Assembly (NCBI RefSeq): GCF_000720175.1
Contig: NZ_JOIX01000020.1
Coordinates: forward strand, 1-64,000
Direction of reading: 5' to 3'
DNA: 64,000 nucleotides
Source: Streptomyces sp. NRRL S-337
GTDB taxonomy: Bacteria > Actinomycetota > Actinomycetes > Streptomycetales > Streptomycetaceae
Position numbers and translations under genes: made by a program. Of this stretch, positions 63,771 to 64,000 are shown in pieces (the stretch's first letter is position 1; each line of letters begins with the position of its first letter). The notes below the pieces were generated by a model. It saw only the letters and a list, made by a program, of their open reading frames with translations, did no database searches and was not told where the DNA came from.

Positions 63771-64000
63771 GTGGCGAAGGCGAAGTTCGAGCGGACTAAG
63801 CCGCACGTCAACATCGGCACCATCGGTCACATTGACCACGGTAAGACGACCCTCACGGCCGCCATTACCAAGGTGCTGCACGACGCGTACCCCGACCTGA
63901 ACGAGGCCTCGGCCTTCGACCAGATCGACAAGGCTCCTGAGGAGCGCCAGCGCGGTATCACCATCTCCATCGCGCACGTCGAGTACCAGACCGAGTCGCG
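63771..64000 (+). CDS. tuf: Elongation factor Tu (5' part; runs off the window)
   Basis: The first 76 codons of EF-Tu: [20 protein letters not shown], then the P-loop G19-T26 (GHIDHGKT), then the switch I approach ([19 protein letters not shown]). It delivers aminoacyl-tRNA to the ribosome and is the target of kirromycin-type antibiotics. GTG start with GGAGG nine bases upstream. The remaining 320 or so residues are beyond the window. The place after fusA marks it as the tuf1 type. Confidence 0.95.
   Translation, partial: MAKAKFERTKPHVNIGTIGHIDHGKTTLTAAITKVLHDAYPDLNEASAFDQIDKAPEERQRGITISIAHVEYQTES

Overview
The window is about 72% GC with strongly GC-biased third codon positions, many GTG starts and ATGA/GTGA gene overlaps. 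Its gene order is that of a Streptomyces chromosome core. From memory (not checked by search), the order matches the S. coelicolor SCO457x-SCO466x stretch: polyprenyl synthase, korAB, two-component genes, a second nuo operon, htpX, yajQ, tRNA-Tyr, rpmG, murB, secE-nusG-rplKA, rplJL, rpoBC, rpsLG, fusA, tuf. Bases 1-65 are not genomic. They are an Illumina P7/Nextera adapter with an index, so this is a contig edge.

Layout. 66-5010: a GOLPH3-like gene and fumarylacetoacetase on the minus strand, then an overlapping ATP-grasp ligase and flavin oxidoreductase pair. 5363-9860: a long-chain polyprenyl diphosphate synthase (probably menaquinone side chain), a LolA-like exported protein and an ABC transporter pair. 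9850-15433 (minus): RarD permease, NmrA-like oxidoreductase and the korAB 2-oxoacid:ferredoxin oxidoreductase. 15730-19307 (minus): one response regulator and two tandem paralogous histidine kinases. 19611-22996: an EccD-like membrane protein and an EspI-like proline-rich MinD-type ATPase, an isolated type VII secretion pair. 23271-33489: a ten-gene complex I operon (nuoA,B,C,H,I,J,K,L,M,N) lacking nuoD, E, F and G. 33695-38403: htpX, yccF, a lower-GC decayed island flanked by a duplicated yccF end, a small Tudor-like protein, a two-domain monooxygenase-fold protein and yajQ. 38594-46304: four tRNAs (Tyr, Thr, Met, Trp), rpmG, a hadA/hadB-like pair, murB, adenosine deaminase, aspartate aminotransferase and an unusual amidohydrolase. 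46411-64000: the transcription/translation core from secE to the start of tuf, with recognisable promoters, terminators and the L10 leader.

How the genes may work together. KorAB makes reduced ferredoxin. The partial complex I lacks the NADH-oxidising arm, and a quinone side-chain synthase lies nearby. A ferredoxin-to-menaquinone route is an attractive inference, but the absence of NuoD is a problem for it. The most unusual items are the EccD/EspI pair outside an ESX locus, the partial complex I with a 240-residue repetitive NuoC tail, a palindromic mini-element inserted in frame in nuoL, and the decayed island after yccF.
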